Position numbers and translations under genes: made by a program. Shown here one piece after another: positions 8,427 through 18,032 of a DNA stretch of 64,000 nucleotides. Numbering within the stretch: position 1 is the stretch's first letter; each line of letters opens with the position of its first letter. The notes beneath the pieces were generated by a model. The model made no database searches, was not told where the DNA came from, and saw only the letters and a program-made list of their open reading frames with translations. The stretch lies in contig NZ_JAGIPX010000041.1 of assembly GCF_017814945.1 (NCBI RefSeq), positions 1 to 64,000 of the forward strand, written 5' to 3'. This DNA is from Paraburkholderia sp. LEh10 (GTDB lineage: Bacteria; Pseudomonadota; Gammaproteobacteria; Burkholderiales; Burkholderiaceae).

Positions 8427-8615
8427 GCTCACGTGGTAGGTCACGTGGTCGCGGCCGCAGACGCGGACCTTCGAATACCCCGCGCGTGTCTGCCAGACGT
8501 CGACAAATTCGCTACCACGTGACGGACCTCGCTGGAGACACACGAATGTTGAGCAGGACGGAGAGATCGTGCTCATACCGAACTCCTACTCTCCTACAAC
8601 AAGTGGCTGCCGAAC

Positions 8616-9101
8616 TCAGGCCGAAACCGGTGTCGAAGCCATATCGCTGGTCGGTGCAACCGCTTCCGGACTTTGCGGTGCCTTTTTCGCAAGCGCCTTC
8701 TTCGTCACGGGTTTCTTCACCAGGGTCTTTCTGGCTACACCCTTCTTCGCCAGCGCAGCTCTCGTCACTGCCTTGTCTTTCTTTGCGGCGACCTTTTTTC
8801 CTGCAACCTTTCTGGTCGCGGCGTTCTTCACCGCTGCCTTCGTGGCCGGAGCTGATTTCGCGGCCGGAAGGCCCTCCTCGACGCTTGCAATCAGGAACTT
8901 CGCACGATCTTTGGCACCAGCCAGCCATGCCGGCGCCGGACCGCGGCCACTCCACGTCGCACCACTCCTGGGATCGCGATATTTCGGCGCCTGGGGGCCC
9001 CGCACATAGTTGCCTGGTTTTGCCGATTTTTGAGCGGCAGGAGCCGGCTGCGCGGCGCTGTCATCGACCAGGAACTTCGTATGCCACACAGCATTAAGCA
9101 A
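8616..9101 (-). CDS. H-NS-type DNA-binding domain with H1-like Lys/Ala tail
   Basis: A 161-residue nucleoid protein. Residues 39-60 hold the H-NS C-terminal DNA-binding motif (PKYRDPRSGATWSGRG). From residue about 80 the tail is Lys/Ala-rich (VAGKKVAAKK, then LVKKPVTKKALAKK), like eukaryotic H1 and bacterial H1-like proteins. The usual N-terminal coiled-coil oligomerisation domain of H-NS is missing, and the start lacks a clear ribosome binding site. The gene may therefore be truncated at its 5' end. Confidence 0.7.
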   Translation of the reverse strand: MLNAVWHTKFLVDDSAAQPAPAAQKSAKPGNYVRGPQAPKYRDPRSGATWSGRGPAPAWLAGAKDRAKFLIASVEEGLPAAKSAPATKAAVKNAATRKVAGKKVAAKKDKAVTRAALAKKGVARKTLVKKPVTKKALAKKAPQSPEAVAPTSDMASTPVSA

Positions 9102-9497
9102 ATGCTAGTGTCGCCTGTCGCCCTCTCTAGCTGGTGCGTGCGACCAGCCCGACTCCTGGAAATCCTCACCTTTCGCCGATCTGGGAGTACGGAAATTTGC
9201 AGATGCCTACCCGCTTCGGGAATACACCGAACCAGATGGTGTTGCGGAAAAATCATTTGAGTGCGTGTTTTAAGGCATATTCTTGACACGTCAATCGTGA
9301 GGCGTCATAGAATGCACTGCTTGCTGCATAAACAGAGTAGCAAGCGCCCGCTCGAGCGGCACCCCGGGCAAACCTATCCGTTGCCCGCCAGCGGTTTCTA
9401 CGTCAAGTAAATTTACCTGATTCATTGCAGCCCCCTCCCCTGCGCCCCTCGGTAAGTCCGCTGGTCCGCCTTATGGAAAGCTTCGCATAAGGCCGAT
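9102..9497. other. Stretch without a convincing gene
   Basis: Upstream region of the H-NS-like gene and general intergenic sequence. No ORF or clear promoter was identified. Confidence 0.3.
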
Positions 9498-9640
9498 AAC
9501 TGGTACTGGCTTGTCGATAGCCTGATGGCCGCAGGCTTTGCCGTCCATCTTAGATGTGCGCGCGAGAAATACGGCATCGCGTTCATCGCCGCGTATTTCA
9601 CTACGGCGGCGGTATTGGCTACCATGCAGGCGTAGATCCG
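9498..9640. mobile_element. IS110-family transposase fragment with internal inversion
   Basis: On the plus strand 9498-9551 encodes NWYWLVDSLMAAGFAVHL, a conserved stretch of IS110 transposases. The part expected next is on the opposite strand over 9546-9625, reading VANTAAVVKYA and, after a frame change, GDERDAVFLARTSK. So the fragment was inverted internally with the junction near 9546-9551, and carries a frameshift. Confidence 0.6.
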
Positions 9641-10053
9641 GGCAATCGAGTCGATACACCGACACGGCCCTCCGGAGCGGTTCAAGGCGCTTCGCAGGCA
9701 GGTCGCTAGATGCGCAGACAACCTACCCGCGTACGTCCCGTTACTGCACTAACTAACGCGTCAATTTGGGCTCCGAGGAGGACGCCGATATCAAACATGC
9801 GGAGGTATCGGTTGGCGGTCAGGACGCAGAGGTTCGCATCGCCCCACGACCGGGCGACAGGCGCGCGGAGATAACCTTGCCAGATACCCGCGGCGTGAAG
9901 CACCGGGGGCACTTTCGTGCGACTTTTGGAGTCGGCAAATGGACGATGAGATCAGGCGCAAGATCTTAACGCTTCTGGATTAGCACCGGATTATGACGAT
10001 TGCCACGCATAGGCCAGACGGTTGGCCGGAGGCCGATGCGCCAGGCGAAGCAC
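9641..10053. other. Stretch without a convincing gene
   Basis: Downstream flank of mhpC. Short frames only; no domain recognised, and no clear rho-independent terminator was found after mhpC. Confidence 0.3.
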
Positions 10054-10920
10054 TCACTTCCCGAGAAACTCGAGCACCATCCGGTTGAACTTGTCGGCAT
10101 GCTCCCACTGCGCCCAGTGTCCGCAGCGGCCAAACATATGCAGATCGGCATCGGGCATACCCCACACCAGACGCAGGCCGACATCCATCGGCACGAAGCG
10201 GTCGTCGCGGCCCCAGATCACGAGCGCGGGCGTCTTGATCTCATTCAGACGATGTCCGTAGTCGGGGAACTGCTTCGGGTTCGCCGCGAGGCTCTTCACG
10301 AAGTTTTCGAGGTGATCGCGCCGCGCGAGCATGTTCGATAGACGCGCCTGCATCAGTTCTTCTGTCATCGTGCTTGGGTCGTACACGAAGACGCTCAGCA
10401 TCTTCTTGAGATTCTCAAGCGTCGGCTCGCGATACAACCCTTGCAGCAGCTTGATGCCTTCCGTCGGCATAGGCACGAACTGGCTCGGGCCGCCCGTGCC
10501 ACCACCCATCAGCACGAGCTTGCCGGCACGCTCCGGGTACGACAGCGCAAACGCCACTGCGGTATGCCCGCCCATCGAGTTGCCGACGATATGCACGCGC
10601 TTCACCTGAAGCGTATCGAGTACGGCCTTCAGCACGCGCGCATTGAGGTCCGAGCGCGAGCCCGTGCAGACGATCGAATCGCTCTTGCCCCAACCCGGGC
10701 AGTCGAGCAGGATCACGCGATAACCCGCTTCGACGAACGCATCGACGTTGCGGTTGAAATTCGCCCAGCCGCTCGCGCCCGGTCCCGAGCCGTGCAGCAT
10801 CACGACCACTTCGTTGCCCTCGCCCGCGTCGTTGTAGTGCAGGCGCAGTTCGGTATCGCCTTCCATCACGCTCACGAACTTGCTGGTCGTGGCTTCGCTT
10901 TGTGCTTGCGTCGTAGTCAT
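10054..10920 (-). CDS. mhpC: MhpC-type meta-cleavage C-C bond hydrolase
   Basis: A 288-residue alpha/beta hydrolase that would hydrolyse 2-hydroxy-6-oxonona-2,4-diene-1,9-dioate to 2-hydroxypenta-2,4-dienoate and succinate. The oxyanion-hole region is MLHGSGPGASGW. The nucleophile elbow is GNSMGGH. The acid is in VIWGRDDRFVP and the base in CGHWAQWE near the end. It is the last gene of the mhp operon, one base after mhpT, whereas in E. coli it lies between mhpB and mhpD. Confidence 0.93.
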   Translation of the reverse strand: MTTTQAQSEATTSKFVSVMEGDTELRLHYNDAGEGNEVVVMLHGSGPGASGWANFNRNVDAFVEAGYRVILLDCPGWGKSDSIVCTGSRSDLNARVLKAVLDTLQVKRVHIVGNSMGGHTAVAFALSYPERAGKLVLMGGGTGGPSQFVPMPTEGIKLLQGLYREPTLENLKKMLSVFVYDPSTMTEELMQARLSNMLARRDHLENFVKSLAANPKQFPDYGHRLNEIKTPALVIWGRDDRFVPMDVGLRLVWGMPDADLHMFGRCGHWAQWEHADKFNRMVLEFLGK

Positions 10921-10921
10921 T

Positions 10922-12190
10922 TCAGGTTCCTTCGATTCGGATTGATTCGGTACTCACAGCGCCAGACGCAACGAGCGTCTCGCGCGGAAACTTGGCGACC
11001 ACCACGAGCGCGCCGATCGCTGCAATCGCGATCAACGGAATGCTCGCGGTGACGAGCATCGACGGGCCTTGCCCGATGGCGAACAGTTGCCCCGCGATCA
11101 GCGGACCGACGATCGAGCCCACTCTGCCGACCGCGACCGCCGCGCCCACACCCGTGCCGCGCACCTGCGTCGGATACGCGCTGCCGGCGAGCGCATACAG
11201 CACCGACTGTCCGCCGACGAGGAAGAGCCCCGCGAGCAAACCGCCGCATGCCATCGACACGCTGCCCGTCGCGCCCGCCAGCGCCGCGAGCGCAGCCACG
11301 ATCCCGACGTACATGCCCGTTACGGTCGGCTTCTTGCCGATCCGGTCCATCAGCGACGCGATCACGATTGCGCCGATACCGCCGCCGATGTTGAACATCA
11401 TCTGCACGACGCCCGACTGCACTCGCGTAAGACCACGCGAAATCACCATCGACGGCAGCCAGTTGATCAGGAAGTACAGCACGATCAGCGTGCCGAGATA
11501 GCTGAACCACAGTGCGAGCGTCGTGCTTCCGCGGCCCTCTTTCCACAGCGCCTGTGTGACGCTCGCCGATATCTCGCCATGCGCACGCTGGCCCATCGCG
11601 ATGAAGTGCGTCGATTCCTTCATGAAGAGCACGAGCAGCGGCAAGGTCAGCAACGGCCCGACACCGCCGACATAGAAAATATGCCGCCAGCCATCATCGC
11701 CGGGACTGACGATGCCGATCACGGCCGCCAGCGCCGCGCCAAACGGCATCCCGCAGTACATCGCGCCGACGGCCGTGCTGCGATGATCGGGATGCGCGGC
11801 TTCGGCGCACAGCGCGATCAGGTTCGGCATCGCAGCGCCGAGCCCCAGACCCGTCAGAAAGCGAGCGGCAAGCAGGCTGTTGAGGTCCCAAACCTGCGTC
11901 GTCGCAATCGAAAACACGCCGAACAGCGCGACCGACAGCATCAGTACGCGCTTGCGTCCGATGCGGTCCGCGAGCCTTCCGCCGATGGCCGCGCCCGGCA
12001 GCAGGCCGAGCGCGCCGATGCTGAACGCCCAACCAAGCTGCGCGACGACAAGATGAAATTCGCGCGCCATGCGCGGCGCGGCGATGCCCGTCGATTGCAG
12101 ATCGAGCCCTTCCAGCAGCGCGACCACGAGGCACAGGCCGATCGTAAGCGCACCGCTGGAACGTGTAGGCGAATTCGTTGACGCTTTCAT
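10922..12190 (-). CDS. mhpT: MhpT-type aromatic acid MFS transporter
   Basis: A 422-residue, 12-span major facilitator. The aromatic acid:H+ symporter signatures are present: VALLEGLDLQSTGIAAP in span 1 and GGRLADRIGRKRVL between spans 2 and 3. Position inside the mhp operon points to uptake of 3-(3-hydroxyphenyl)propionate. It follows mhpE after about 68 bases, the widest gap in the operon. Confidence 0.88.
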   Translation of the reverse strand: MKASTNSPTRSSGALTIGLCLVVALLEGLDLQSTGIAAPRMAREFHLVVAQLGWAFSIGALGLLPGAAIGGRLADRIGRKRVLMLSVALFGVFSIATTQVWDLNSLLAARFLTGLGLGAAMPNLIALCAEAAHPDHRSTAVGAMYCGMPFGAALAAVIGIVSPGDDGWRHIFYVGGVGPLLTLPLLVLFMKESTHFIAMGQRAHGEISASVTQALWKEGRGSTTLALWFSYLGTLIVLYFLINWLPSMVISRGLTRVQSGVVQMMFNIGGGIGAIVIASLMDRIGKKPTVTGMYVGIVAALAALAGATGSVSMACGGLLAGLFLVGGQSVLYALAGSAYPTQVRGTGVGAAVAVGRVGSIVGPLIAGQLFAIGQGPSMLVTASIPLIAIAAIGALVVVAKFPRETLVASGAVSTESIRIEGT

Positions 12191-12258
12191 AGTTGTCTCC
12201 AGGATGAGTCGAGCGGCGCTCTTGGTGGCGCTTCGCTTTGCTTCGTATAAAACCGTCT

Positions 12259-13308
12259 TTACCGTTGAGCTTGCTGGGCTTCGAGTTCGCGCTTCTTCAG
12301 ATCGAGCGCAACATCGACGATCATGTCTTCCTGGCCGCCGACCATGCGGCGCTTGCCCAGTTCAACGAGAATGTCGACGGCCTTCAGGCCATACTTTTTC
12401 GCGGCGATCTCCGAGTGGCGCAGGAAGCTCGAGTAGACGCCCGCATAGCCGAGCGCGAGCGTTTCGCGATCCACGCGCACCGGGCGGTCCTGCAAGGGAC
12501 GCACGATGTCATCGGCGGCGTCCATCAGCGTGTAGAGATCGGTGCCGTGATTCCAGCCGAGACGCTCGGCCGCCGCGATGAACACTTCGAGCGGCGCGTT
12601 GCCCGCGCCTGCGCCCATGCCCGCAAGGCTCGCATCGATGCGGTCGCAGCCTTCTTCCACAGCGGCGATCGAATTCGCGACGCCGAGGCTCAGGTTGTGA
12701 TGCGCGTGCATGCCCGTTTGCGTCTGCGGGTTCAGCACGGCCTTGATCGCGCGGAAACGGTCGCGCACGTCGCTCATGTTCAGCGCGCCGCCCGAGTCGA
12801 CCACGTACACGCAGTTCGCGCCGTAGCTCTCCATCTTCTTCGCTTCGATGGCGAGGTTCTCCGGCGTCGTCATGTGGCTCATCATCAGGAAGCCGACCGT
12901 GTCCATGCCGAGCGCGCGCGCGTATTCGACGTGCTGCTTCGAGATGTCGGCTTCCGTGCAGTGCGTGGCGATGCGCACGACGCGCGCGCCCGCTTGATAC
13001 GCTGCCTTCAGGTCGTGGATCGTGCCGATGCCCGGCAGCAGCAGCGTCGCGATCTGCGCATGCTTCACGACGTCGGCGACGGCCTCGATCCATTCGAGAT
13101 CGCTGTGCGCGCCAAAGCCGTAGTTGAAGCTCGATCCCTGCAGGCCGTCGCCATGCGCAACCTCGATGCTGTCCACCTTCGCGTGGTCGAGCGCGCGCGC
13201 GATCGCCTGCACGTCCTCGATCGAATACTGATGACGGATCGCATGCATGCCGTCGCGCAGCGTCACGTCGGAGATGTAGAGTTTCTTGCTCATGTCGGTC
13301 ATGTCCAT
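12259..13308 (-). CDS. mhpE: 4-hydroxy-2-oxovalerate aldolase
   Basis: This aldolase cleaves 4-hydroxy-2-oxovalerate to pyruvate and acetaldehyde, and passes acetaldehyde to MhpF through a channel. LYISDVTLRDGMHAIRHQYS near the N-terminus carries the catalytic RD, and MHAHHNLSLGVANS the metal-binding histidines. It is nearly collinear with E. coli MhpE. The ATG at 13308 follows AAGGAG closely; in-frame ATGs at 13302 and 13293 are alternatives, and 13302 has better spacing. It lies seven bases after mhpF. Confidence 0.95.
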   Translation of the reverse strand: MDMTDMSKKLYISDVTLRDGMHAIRHQYSIEDVQAIARALDHAKVDSIEVAHGDGLQGSSFNYGFGAHSDLEWIEAVADVVKHAQIATLLLPGIGTIHDLKAAYQAGARVVRIATHCTEADISKQHVEYARALGMDTVGFLMMSHMTTPENLAIEAKKMESYGANCVYVVDSGGALNMSDVRDRFRAIKAVLNPQTQTGMHAHHNLSLGVANSIAAVEEGCDRIDASLAGMGAGAGNAPLEVFIAAAERLGWNHGTDLYTLMDAADDIVRPLQDRPVRVDRETLALGYAGVYSSFLRHSEIAAKKYGLKAVDILVELGKRRMVGGQEDMIVDVALDLKKRELEAQQAQR

Positions 13309-13315
13309 TAACTCC

Positions 13316-14290
13316 TTACGCCTCTGCATTCGCGAGCGTCGCGGCCATGCGCTCGGCCGTCGCGAGCGCGGCGGAAGTCATAATGTCGAGATTGCCCGCA
13401 TAGGCGGGGAGGTAATGCGCGGCACCTTCCACTTCGATGAAGATCGACGTCTTCAGACCGCTGAAACGGCCAAGACCAGGAACGTTGAGCGGCGCATCGG
13501 CGGGAATGTCGTCGAACTGCACTTTCTGCTTGAGGCGATAGCCGGGCACATACGCGTTCACGTCAGCCGCCATCCGTTCGACGGATGCTTCGATCTGCGC
13601 GCGGTCTGCCGCTTCCGACAGCACGTAGACGGTGTCGCGCATCATCAGCGGCGGCTCGGCGGGGTTCAGCACGATGATCGCCTTGCCTTTCGCCGCGCCG
13701 CCTACGGCCTCGATCGCCTTCGATGTGGTCTCGGTGAACTCGTCGATATTCGCGCGCGTGCCCGGACCCGCCGACTTGCTGCTGATCGACGCGACGATCT
13801 CCGCGTAATGCACTTTTGCGACGCCCGACACAGCGGCGACCATCGGGATCGTCGCCTGGCCGCCGCACGTGACCATGTTGACGTTCGGCGCATCCAGATA
13901 AGCATCGAGATTGACGACAGGCACGCAATACGGGCCGATCGCAGCGGGCGTCAGATCGATCATGCGGATCCCGGGCTTCAGCTTGCGCAGGAACACATCA
14001 TTCTTCACATGCGCGCCCGCCGATGTCGCGTCGAACACGAAGTCGATCTCGTCGAATACAGGCAGGCGCGTCAAACCTTCGACGCCTTCATGCGTGGTCG
14101 CGACGCCAAGCCGCGCGGCGCGCGCGAGGCCATCGGATGCGGGGTCGATGCCGACCATCGCAGCCATTTCCAGGTGTTGGCTGTGGCGCATGATCTTGAT
14201 CATCAGATCCGTGCCGATGTTGCCCGAGCCGATGATCGCGGCTTTGCGTTTGGGCGTTGTTGTTTGGCTCGATGAGTTGTCGATTGCCAT
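13316..14290 (-). CDS. mhpF: Acetaldehyde dehydrogenase (acylating)
   Basis: A 324-residue enzyme converting acetaldehyde, NAD+ and CoA to acetyl-CoA, in complex with MhpE. The Rossmann motif is IIGSGNIGTDLMIKIMRHS. The catalytic Cys lies in NMVTCGGQATIPMV. The start at 14290 follows GGAG and places the Rossmann motif in the usual position; the longer open frame upstream is an artefact of overlap with mhpD. Confidence 0.95.
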   Translation of the reverse strand: MAIDNSSSQTTTPKRKAAIIGSGNIGTDLMIKIMRHSQHLEMAAMVGIDPASDGLARAARLGVATTHEGVEGLTRLPVFDEIDFVFDATSAGAHVKNDVFLRKLKPGIRMIDLTPAAIGPYCVPVVNLDAYLDAPNVNMVTCGGQATIPMVAAVSGVAKVHYAEIVASISSKSAGPGTRANIDEFTETTSKAIEAVGGAAKGKAIIVLNPAEPPLMMRDTVYVLSEAADRAQIEASVERMAADVNAYVPGYRLKQKVQFDDIPADAPLNVPGLGRFSGLKTSIFIEVEGAAHYLPAYAGNLDIMTSAALATAERMAATLANAEA

Positions 14291-14312
14291 CTGTGTCTCC
14301 GTAATAGATGAA

Positions 14313-15101
14313 TCAGGCGCTGAACGCGGCGCGCACACTGCCGAGTCCCTCGATCTGTACCGTGTACGTGCCGGGCGCTTTGACCACAACCATCGAACCG
14401 AGCGCGCCCGTGAGCACGACGTCGCCAGCGCGCAGCGGCGTGCCGAGCTGCACCATGCGGTCTGCGAGCCAAGCGGCCGCATTGAGCGGATTGCCCAGGC
14501 ACGCCGAGCCGTTGCCGCGCGAGAGCACTTCGTTTTCTTGCGACAAGGTCATCGCGCATGCCGTCAGATCGACGTCGCGCAACAGCACAGGCCGGCTGCC
14601 GAGCACGAAGAGCGCGCTCGATGCGTTGTCCGCGACGGTATCCACGAAGCGGATGTCCCAGTTCTGCACGCGGCTGTCGACCACTTCGATTGCGGCGAGC
14701 GCATAGGCCGTCGCGCCGATCAGGTCCGCGAATGTGTGCTTCTCAGCCGTCAGGTCGCGTTCGAGCACGAGCGCGATTTCGGCTTCGACTTTCGGCTGAA
14801 TCAGCGTCGAGAGCGGCATCGGCTGGTTGTCGCCGTAGGCCATCGACGCGAACAGCGTGCCGAAATCCGGCTGATCGACGCCGAGCTGCTTTTGCACGGC
14901 AAGCGACGTCAGCCCGATCTTTCTGCCGACGATGCGTTCTCCTTGCTTACGTCGCAGATCGACGTTGGCTTGTTGAATTCCGTAGGCGAGCGCTGCATCG
15001 TCGGCTTCGATTTCGGTGCGTACGGGCGCGACCGGCTGGCGAGATGCTTCCGCTGCGCGCAGACGCGTGGCAATCGACTGAATGGTTTGCTGGTTCGACA
15101 T
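14313..15101 (-). CDS. mhpD: 2-keto-4-pentenoate hydratase
   Basis: A 262-residue hydratase adding water to 2-hydroxypenta-2,4-dienoate to give 4-hydroxy-2-oxovalerate, the substrate of MhpE. Family features are YGIQQANVDLRR, GRKIGLTS, the acidic metal site in VEAEIALVLERDL, and SRVQNWDIRFVDTVADNASS. It is the standard length and sits between mhpB and mhpF with short gaps. Confidence 0.94.
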   Translation of the reverse strand: MSNQQTIQSIATRLRAAEASRQPVAPVRTEIEADDAALAYGIQQANVDLRRKQGERIVGRKIGLTSLAVQKQLGVDQPDFGTLFASMAYGDNQPMPLSTLIQPKVEAEIALVLERDLTAEKHTFADLIGATAYALAAIEVVDSRVQNWDIRFVDTVADNASSALFVLGSRPVLLRDVDLTACAMTLSQENEVLSRGNGSACLGNPLNAAAWLADRMVQLGTPLRAGDVVLTGALGSMVVVKAPGTYTVQIEGLGSVRAAFSA

Positions 15102-15116
15102 ATCCTGAATTCCTCT

Positions 15117-16082
15117 TTACGCAATGGCCACGTGTTGACGTTCGAGCGCGCGCGCGTGCATCGCGCCGAAGCCCGCGATCCACTCGGGAATCGCGCGGTA
15201 GTAATCGATCGATGCGTCGTACGGCCCGCATGCCGCGAGCGCGCCGAAGGCGGCGACCCACGTGCGGATCTCATGCGCGGACTTGCCGCCTTCGCGTGTG
15301 ATCGCATCGTTGGTGAGGCCGTCCGCGGCGCTCACGTCGCCGCTTTCCAGCAGATCGAGAAACGCGCGGTCCCACGCGGAATTGAGCGGATGCAGATGGC
15401 TATCGCCCGCAGCAAAGGCCTTGGCGGCAGCGACCGTGCGAGCCTGCCGCGCCTCGCGCGATTCCGGCGACGGATTGCGCCCCGCGATCAAGCGCTCTGC
15501 GACGACAGCGTCCGCACCTTCGATTTCCGGTACAGGCGGCTCATGCGAAATGCCGCCCGAGCCGATCAGCAGCACGCGTTTATCCATCTGCGCGACGAAG
15601 CGGCCAAGCGCATCGCCGAAGAGACGCGCACGGCGGCACGAAGCCATCGGCGGCGCGACCGAGTTGATGAAAACAGGCACGACGGGATAACGGTTGATGC
15701 CGCCCGTCAACATATCGAGTGCCTGCGCGCAGCCGTGATCGACCTGCATCCGGTACGACACGGCGACGTCGATATCACTTCGCAGCGCGGCGTTGGCGAG
15801 TGCAAGCGCCACGTTCTGCGCAACGGGCAACTCACCCGCAGCGCTGTTGAAATCGCCGATTGCCGTCGCGTTCACGCCGATGCAGAACTGCGGCATCACG
15901 TCGTAGAAAAAGCCGTTGTAGTGGTCCGGCGCGAACACGATCACGAGTTCGGGATCGAACGCTGCGACCCGTTCGCGTGCCGCGCGCTGCACGCGCTCCA
16001 CTTCTTCAACGACAGCCGGCGTGGGATCGAAGTAGCCGTGCAGCGGCGTGTGCGACATGCATTCGAGTTGAATCTTCGACAT
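15117..16082 (-). CDS. mhpB: 2,3-dihydroxyphenylpropionate 1,2-dioxygenase
   Basis: A 321-residue class III (LigB-fold) extradiol dioxygenase that opens 2,3-dihydroxyphenylpropionate by meta cleavage. MSHTPLHGYFDP provides an N-terminal metal histidine, and FAPDHYNGFFYDVMPQFCIG and GSGGISHEPPVPE are conserved. It starts one base after the mhpA stop (TGACATG), indicating coupled translation. Confidence 0.94.
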   Translation of the reverse strand: MSKIQLECMSHTPLHGYFDPTPAVVEEVERVQRAARERVAAFDPELVIVFAPDHYNGFFYDVMPQFCIGVNATAIGDFNSAAGELPVAQNVALALANAALRSDIDVAVSYRMQVDHGCAQALDMLTGGINRYPVVPVFINSVAPPMASCRRARLFGDALGRFVAQMDKRVLLIGSGGISHEPPVPEIEGADAVVAERLIAGRNPSPESREARQARTVAAAKAFAAGDSHLHPLNSAWDRAFLDLLESGDVSAADGLTNDAITREGGKSAHEIRTWVAAFGALAACGPYDASIDYYRAIPEWIAGFGAMHARALERQHVAIA

Positions 16083-16083
16083 G

Positions 16084-17949
16084 TCACGCTCCCGCTACGA
16101 CGGATTCGCGCGATGGCAGCGCGTCTTCGGCAATCGCACGAGCATCGCTTTCGCGCTTCGCAGCGATCCCCGCCAACGAGAGCTTGCCGGCCAGCCGAAC
16201 CACATGTTCCGAAACACGCTGCGGCGAGCACATCCCCGCGACGAAACGATCGGGCCGCAGCAGCACGACGGATTCCGGCAGACGCGCAAACCAGTCCTTC
16301 AGGCGTCCATCGATATCGCCGACTGCGTTCACGCCTTCGGGCACATCGTCACGAAACTTCAGTTGCGGATCGGGCTTTGCAATCACGAAGCAGCCGCCGA
16401 GCGTGGTCCAGATATGGCGCGCTTCGGGCGTAAGTCCAAATGTCGGGTCAGCGCCCCAGCCGACGATTGCAAAGCGATTACCGATCGCATCGTCGAAACG
16501 AACGATGTTGCCGTCTTCCAGACGCACGAGCGGCTGGATGAACATGCGGCCAACAGGCGTCGCGGCGGATGGATCGCGGCCATGCACGACGCGTCCGATG
16601 ATCGACTCGCGCTTTTCGCTCATCAACCCTAGCAGACGGCCAGGCGCAGAATGCCCTGCTTTTGCGAGCGCGCGTGCGAGAAAACCATCGCGACGTTCGC
16701 GCCCATCCGACAACACGACGCCTTCTTCATAGCGCGGCATCGGCTTGAAACGCATCTCGACGAAATAGCGCTTCACGGAAGGCAGCACGTTGAACGTGCG
16801 CACGAACGTGTCGCGCACTTTCATGCCGAAGCGGCTCGTCGGCGCGAAGATATCGCCCGCCACTTCGGACAGATGGATCATCGAGCGCGCATGTGCGCGG
16901 CGCTCCATCGTGTACGTATCGAGAAGCGCATCCCGGGCCTGACCTTTAACGACCATCGCGAGCTTCCAGCCGAGATTGCTCGCATCGCGGATGCCGCTGT
17001 TGTAGCCCTGCCCTTGCCACACGGGCATGATGTGTGCAGCGTCGCCTGCCAGCAAAACACGGTTCATGCGGAACGTGCTCGCCAGACGCGCGTTGTGCGT
17101 GTACACGCGCTTTCGAATGTAATCGACCTTGTCCGGCTCGGCGACGACGTTGCGCATCAGCGCCGCCATGTTCTCGGGCTTCGACAGTTCTTCTTCCGTT
17201 TCACCCGGCATCACCATGAACTCGAAACGACGGATGCCATGCGGCAACGCCGCCGACACATAAGGCCGCTTCGCGTCGCAATGGAGGTAGATGTGCGGCG
17301 AGCCGATCGGGTCATTGCGCACGTCGATCACGATCCATTGATTCGGCTTCGTGCGACCTTCGAACGGCACGTCGAGCGTGCGGCGCACGAAGCTGTTGCC
17401 GCCGTCCGCGCCGACTATCCAGGCCGCACGGATTGTCTTTTTGTTGTCTGTCGAATCGGCAACTTCGATCGTCACGCCTTCGCTGTCTTGAGTGAAGCTC
17501 GCGACCGTATGGCCCAGCAGCGCTTGCACATGATCGAAGCGCTTGAGTCCGCCGTACAGGATCTGATCCGCGAGCGGCTGAATGAACGCATTGCGGCGCG
17601 GCCAGCCGAATTCGTCGGTGCGCGGCTCGATCGACGCGAAGCATTTGCCCTTCAGCGTGAAGCGCATCCAGTGATTCGGCGTCGTATGCGGCAGCAACTC
17701 GTCGACGAGACCGACCGACTGGAACACGCGCAGCGCTTCGTCGTCGAGGCCGATTGCGCGCGGATAATCGATGATCTGGTCGAGCTTTTCGACGATCACG
17801 ACACGCACGCCCTGCAAGCCGAGAATGTTGCCGATCATCAGGCCGACGGGACCAGCGCCAATGATCGCGACATCGGCGCAAATCGTGTCGGTATCCGTGT
17901 TGAGATGAGCGCGGCCGTTACCGGCCGCCGTGTCGAAGGCGGGACTCAT
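16084..17949 (-). CDS. mhpA: 3-(3-hydroxyphenyl)propionate hydroxylase
   Basis: A 621-residue FAD monooxygenase that hydroxylates 3-(3-hydroxyphenyl)propionate at C2 with NADH. The dinucleotide motif is IIGAGPVGLMIGNILGLQG, the middle DG motif is VGADGGNSFVR, and the GD motif is LLAGDAAHIMPVWQGQG. The ATG at 17949 is preceded by AGGAGA. It is the first gene of the operon, facing mhpR across about 140 bases. Confidence 0.94.
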   Translation of the reverse strand: MSPAFDTAAGNGRAHLNTDTDTICADVAIIGAGPVGLMIGNILGLQGVRVVIVEKLDQIIDYPRAIGLDDEALRVFQSVGLVDELLPHTTPNHWMRFTLKGKCFASIEPRTDEFGWPRRNAFIQPLADQILYGGLKRFDHVQALLGHTVASFTQDSEGVTIEVADSTDNKKTIRAAWIVGADGGNSFVRRTLDVPFEGRTKPNQWIVIDVRNDPIGSPHIYLHCDAKRPYVSAALPHGIRRFEFMVMPGETEEELSKPENMAALMRNVVAEPDKVDYIRKRVYTHNARLASTFRMNRVLLAGDAAHIMPVWQGQGYNSGIRDASNLGWKLAMVVKGQARDALLDTYTMERRAHARSMIHLSEVAGDIFAPTSRFGMKVRDTFVRTFNVLPSVKRYFVEMRFKPMPRYEEGVVLSDGRERRDGFLARALAKAGHSAPGRLLGLMSEKRESIIGRVVHGRDPSAATPVGRMFIQPLVRLEDGNIVRFDDAIGNRFAIVGWGADPTFGLTPEARHIWTTLGGCFVIAKPDPQLKFRDDVPEGVNAVGDIDGRLKDWFARLPESVVLLRPDRFVAGMCSPQRVSEHVVRLAGKLSLAGIAAKRESDARAIAEDALPSRESVVAGA

Positions 17950-18032
17950 GCTGTCTCCTGTGTCGGCATCTGGGCCGCGTTGTCCGTTCAGCTTTTGATG
18001 GCAGTCTATGGGCCGCCCGACACGCACTCAAC

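Noticed and set aside
13911..16433. 840-codon open frame on the plus strand
   Set aside because: It lies antisense to mhpF, mhpD, mhpB and mhpA, is very rich in Arg/His/Ala, and shows no domain. It is an artefact of high GC codon use.
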